Shown here in pieces: positions 4,942 to 5,235 of a stretch of 5,235 nt of DNA. The DNA is from Candidatus Bathyarchaeota archaeon (GTDB taxonomy: Archaea > Thermoproteota > Bathyarchaeia > Bathyarchaeales > WUQV01): the NCBI GenBank assembly GCA_009889585.1, contig WUQV01000011.1:1-5235 (forward strand), given 5' to 3'. The stretch's first letter is position 1; every line of letters begins with the position of its first letter. The notes below the pieces were generated by a model. That model was not told the origin of the DNA and made no database searches. It worked only from the letters and a program-made list of their open reading frames with translations. A program made the position numbers and the translations under genes.

Positions 4942-5235
4942 CCTAACGCAATTAAAAGATTCTTTTTTATCCATAGAATCCTGACTTCCGAAGACGTTCC
5001 TCTAAAGCCTATATCGATCTACGAAGCTTCGAAGTTAGCAAGCTAACATGAGAAGCCCTTGTAACTGCTTACGCTCATAGTCAAGACTCTAATGCCATAG
5101 TTACAGTCTAGCGAACGTAGCAGGCTCGGAAACAGACGCAGAGTTCCTACGGTCCATTCAAATGCTGAGGAGGAATCCGAGAGAGCTAGAGGCGGTTGTC
5201 CCTGAAGTCAAGGGGCTAATGTTCAGGAAAGATAT
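4942..5235 (+). pseudogene. Decayed NDP-sugar epimerase (GalE-like extended SDR), fragment
   Basis: Three frames in series spell the middle of an NAD-dependent nucleotide-sugar epimerase. The first (4942-5043) reads NAIKRFFFIHRI, then TSEDVPLKPISIYEASKLAS, which contains the YxxxK catalytic pair after the family's PIS. Then TAA. The second (5052-5108) reads EALVTAYAHSQDSNAIVT, the helix and strand that normally follow SKLAxE. Then TAG. The third (5108 onward) reads LANVAGSETDAEFLRSIQML then RRNPRELEA, matching the ANVVG...RRNPxxLEVLG region of archaeal GalE. Eight extra bases (5044-5051) separate the first two parts, and a one-base deletion near 5103-5107 joins the last two. The segment between the FVF strand and TSED (normally SSSAVYG...) is shortened. 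The N-terminal Rossmann half is missing: its place is taken by the opposite-strand DUF3795 gene. The right end runs off the window. Confidence 0.75.

Noticed and set aside
5162..5235. Start of a new gene at ATG 5162 (KGLMFRKD recalls DUF192)
   Set aside because: The same frame extends upstream as LANVAGSETD and aligns with the epimerase ANVVG...RRNP segment, so it is better explained as part of the pseudogene.
1..5235. CRISPR array, insertion sequence, toxin-antitoxin or defence system
   Set aside because: No spaced direct repeats, transposase or terminal repeats, and no recognisable toxin, antitoxin or nuclease domain in any frame I could read.

Overview
This window looks archaeal. The two tRNA genes carry introns rather than CCA-less bacterial-style bodies: a tRNA-Val(CAC) with a small intron that folds into a textbook bulge-helix-bulge, and a tRNA-Leu(GAG) with an intron in the D-arm. 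Promoter-like motifs are BRE/TATA boxes about 25-33 bases upstream of genes, and strong Shine-Dalgarno sites are mostly absent. D-arm tRNA introns are best known from thermophilic TACK archaea such as Thermoproteales, so a Thermoproteota-type organism is my inference; nothing here fixes the species.

Layout. Bases 1-3119 are compact and all on the minus strand. In transcription order they hold an MFS-type permease (3119-1797), a small five-helix membrane protein resembling the transmembrane part of MscS-like channels (1756-1091), a radical SAM enzyme (1049-177), and tRNA-Val (110-15). The gaps between the protein genes are about 40 bases, so co-transcription is possible, though no shared pathway is evident. 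At 3120-3223 a short divergent promoter region separates the permease from tRNA-Leu on the plus strand (3224-3338). A retropepsin-like aspartic protease relative on the minus strand (3856-3467) converges on tRNA-Leu; its predicted catalytic Asp is Asn.

From about 3900 to the end the density of intact genes drops sharply. The only intact gene I trust is a cysteine-rich DUF3795-like protein (4847-4539, minus). Directly downstream lies what reads as a decayed hydrophobic protein (4538-4216). At the right edge, on the plus strand, is a broken NDP-sugar (GalE-like) epimerase: its YxxxK active-site segment, the following helix and the ANVxG...RRNP segment can each be read, but in three successive frames. 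This is a gene graveyard rather than a functional system. The main points of interest are the two tRNA introns, the catalytic-site substitution in the protease relative, and the epimerase pseudogene with an insertion that looks templated by a short inverted repeat.
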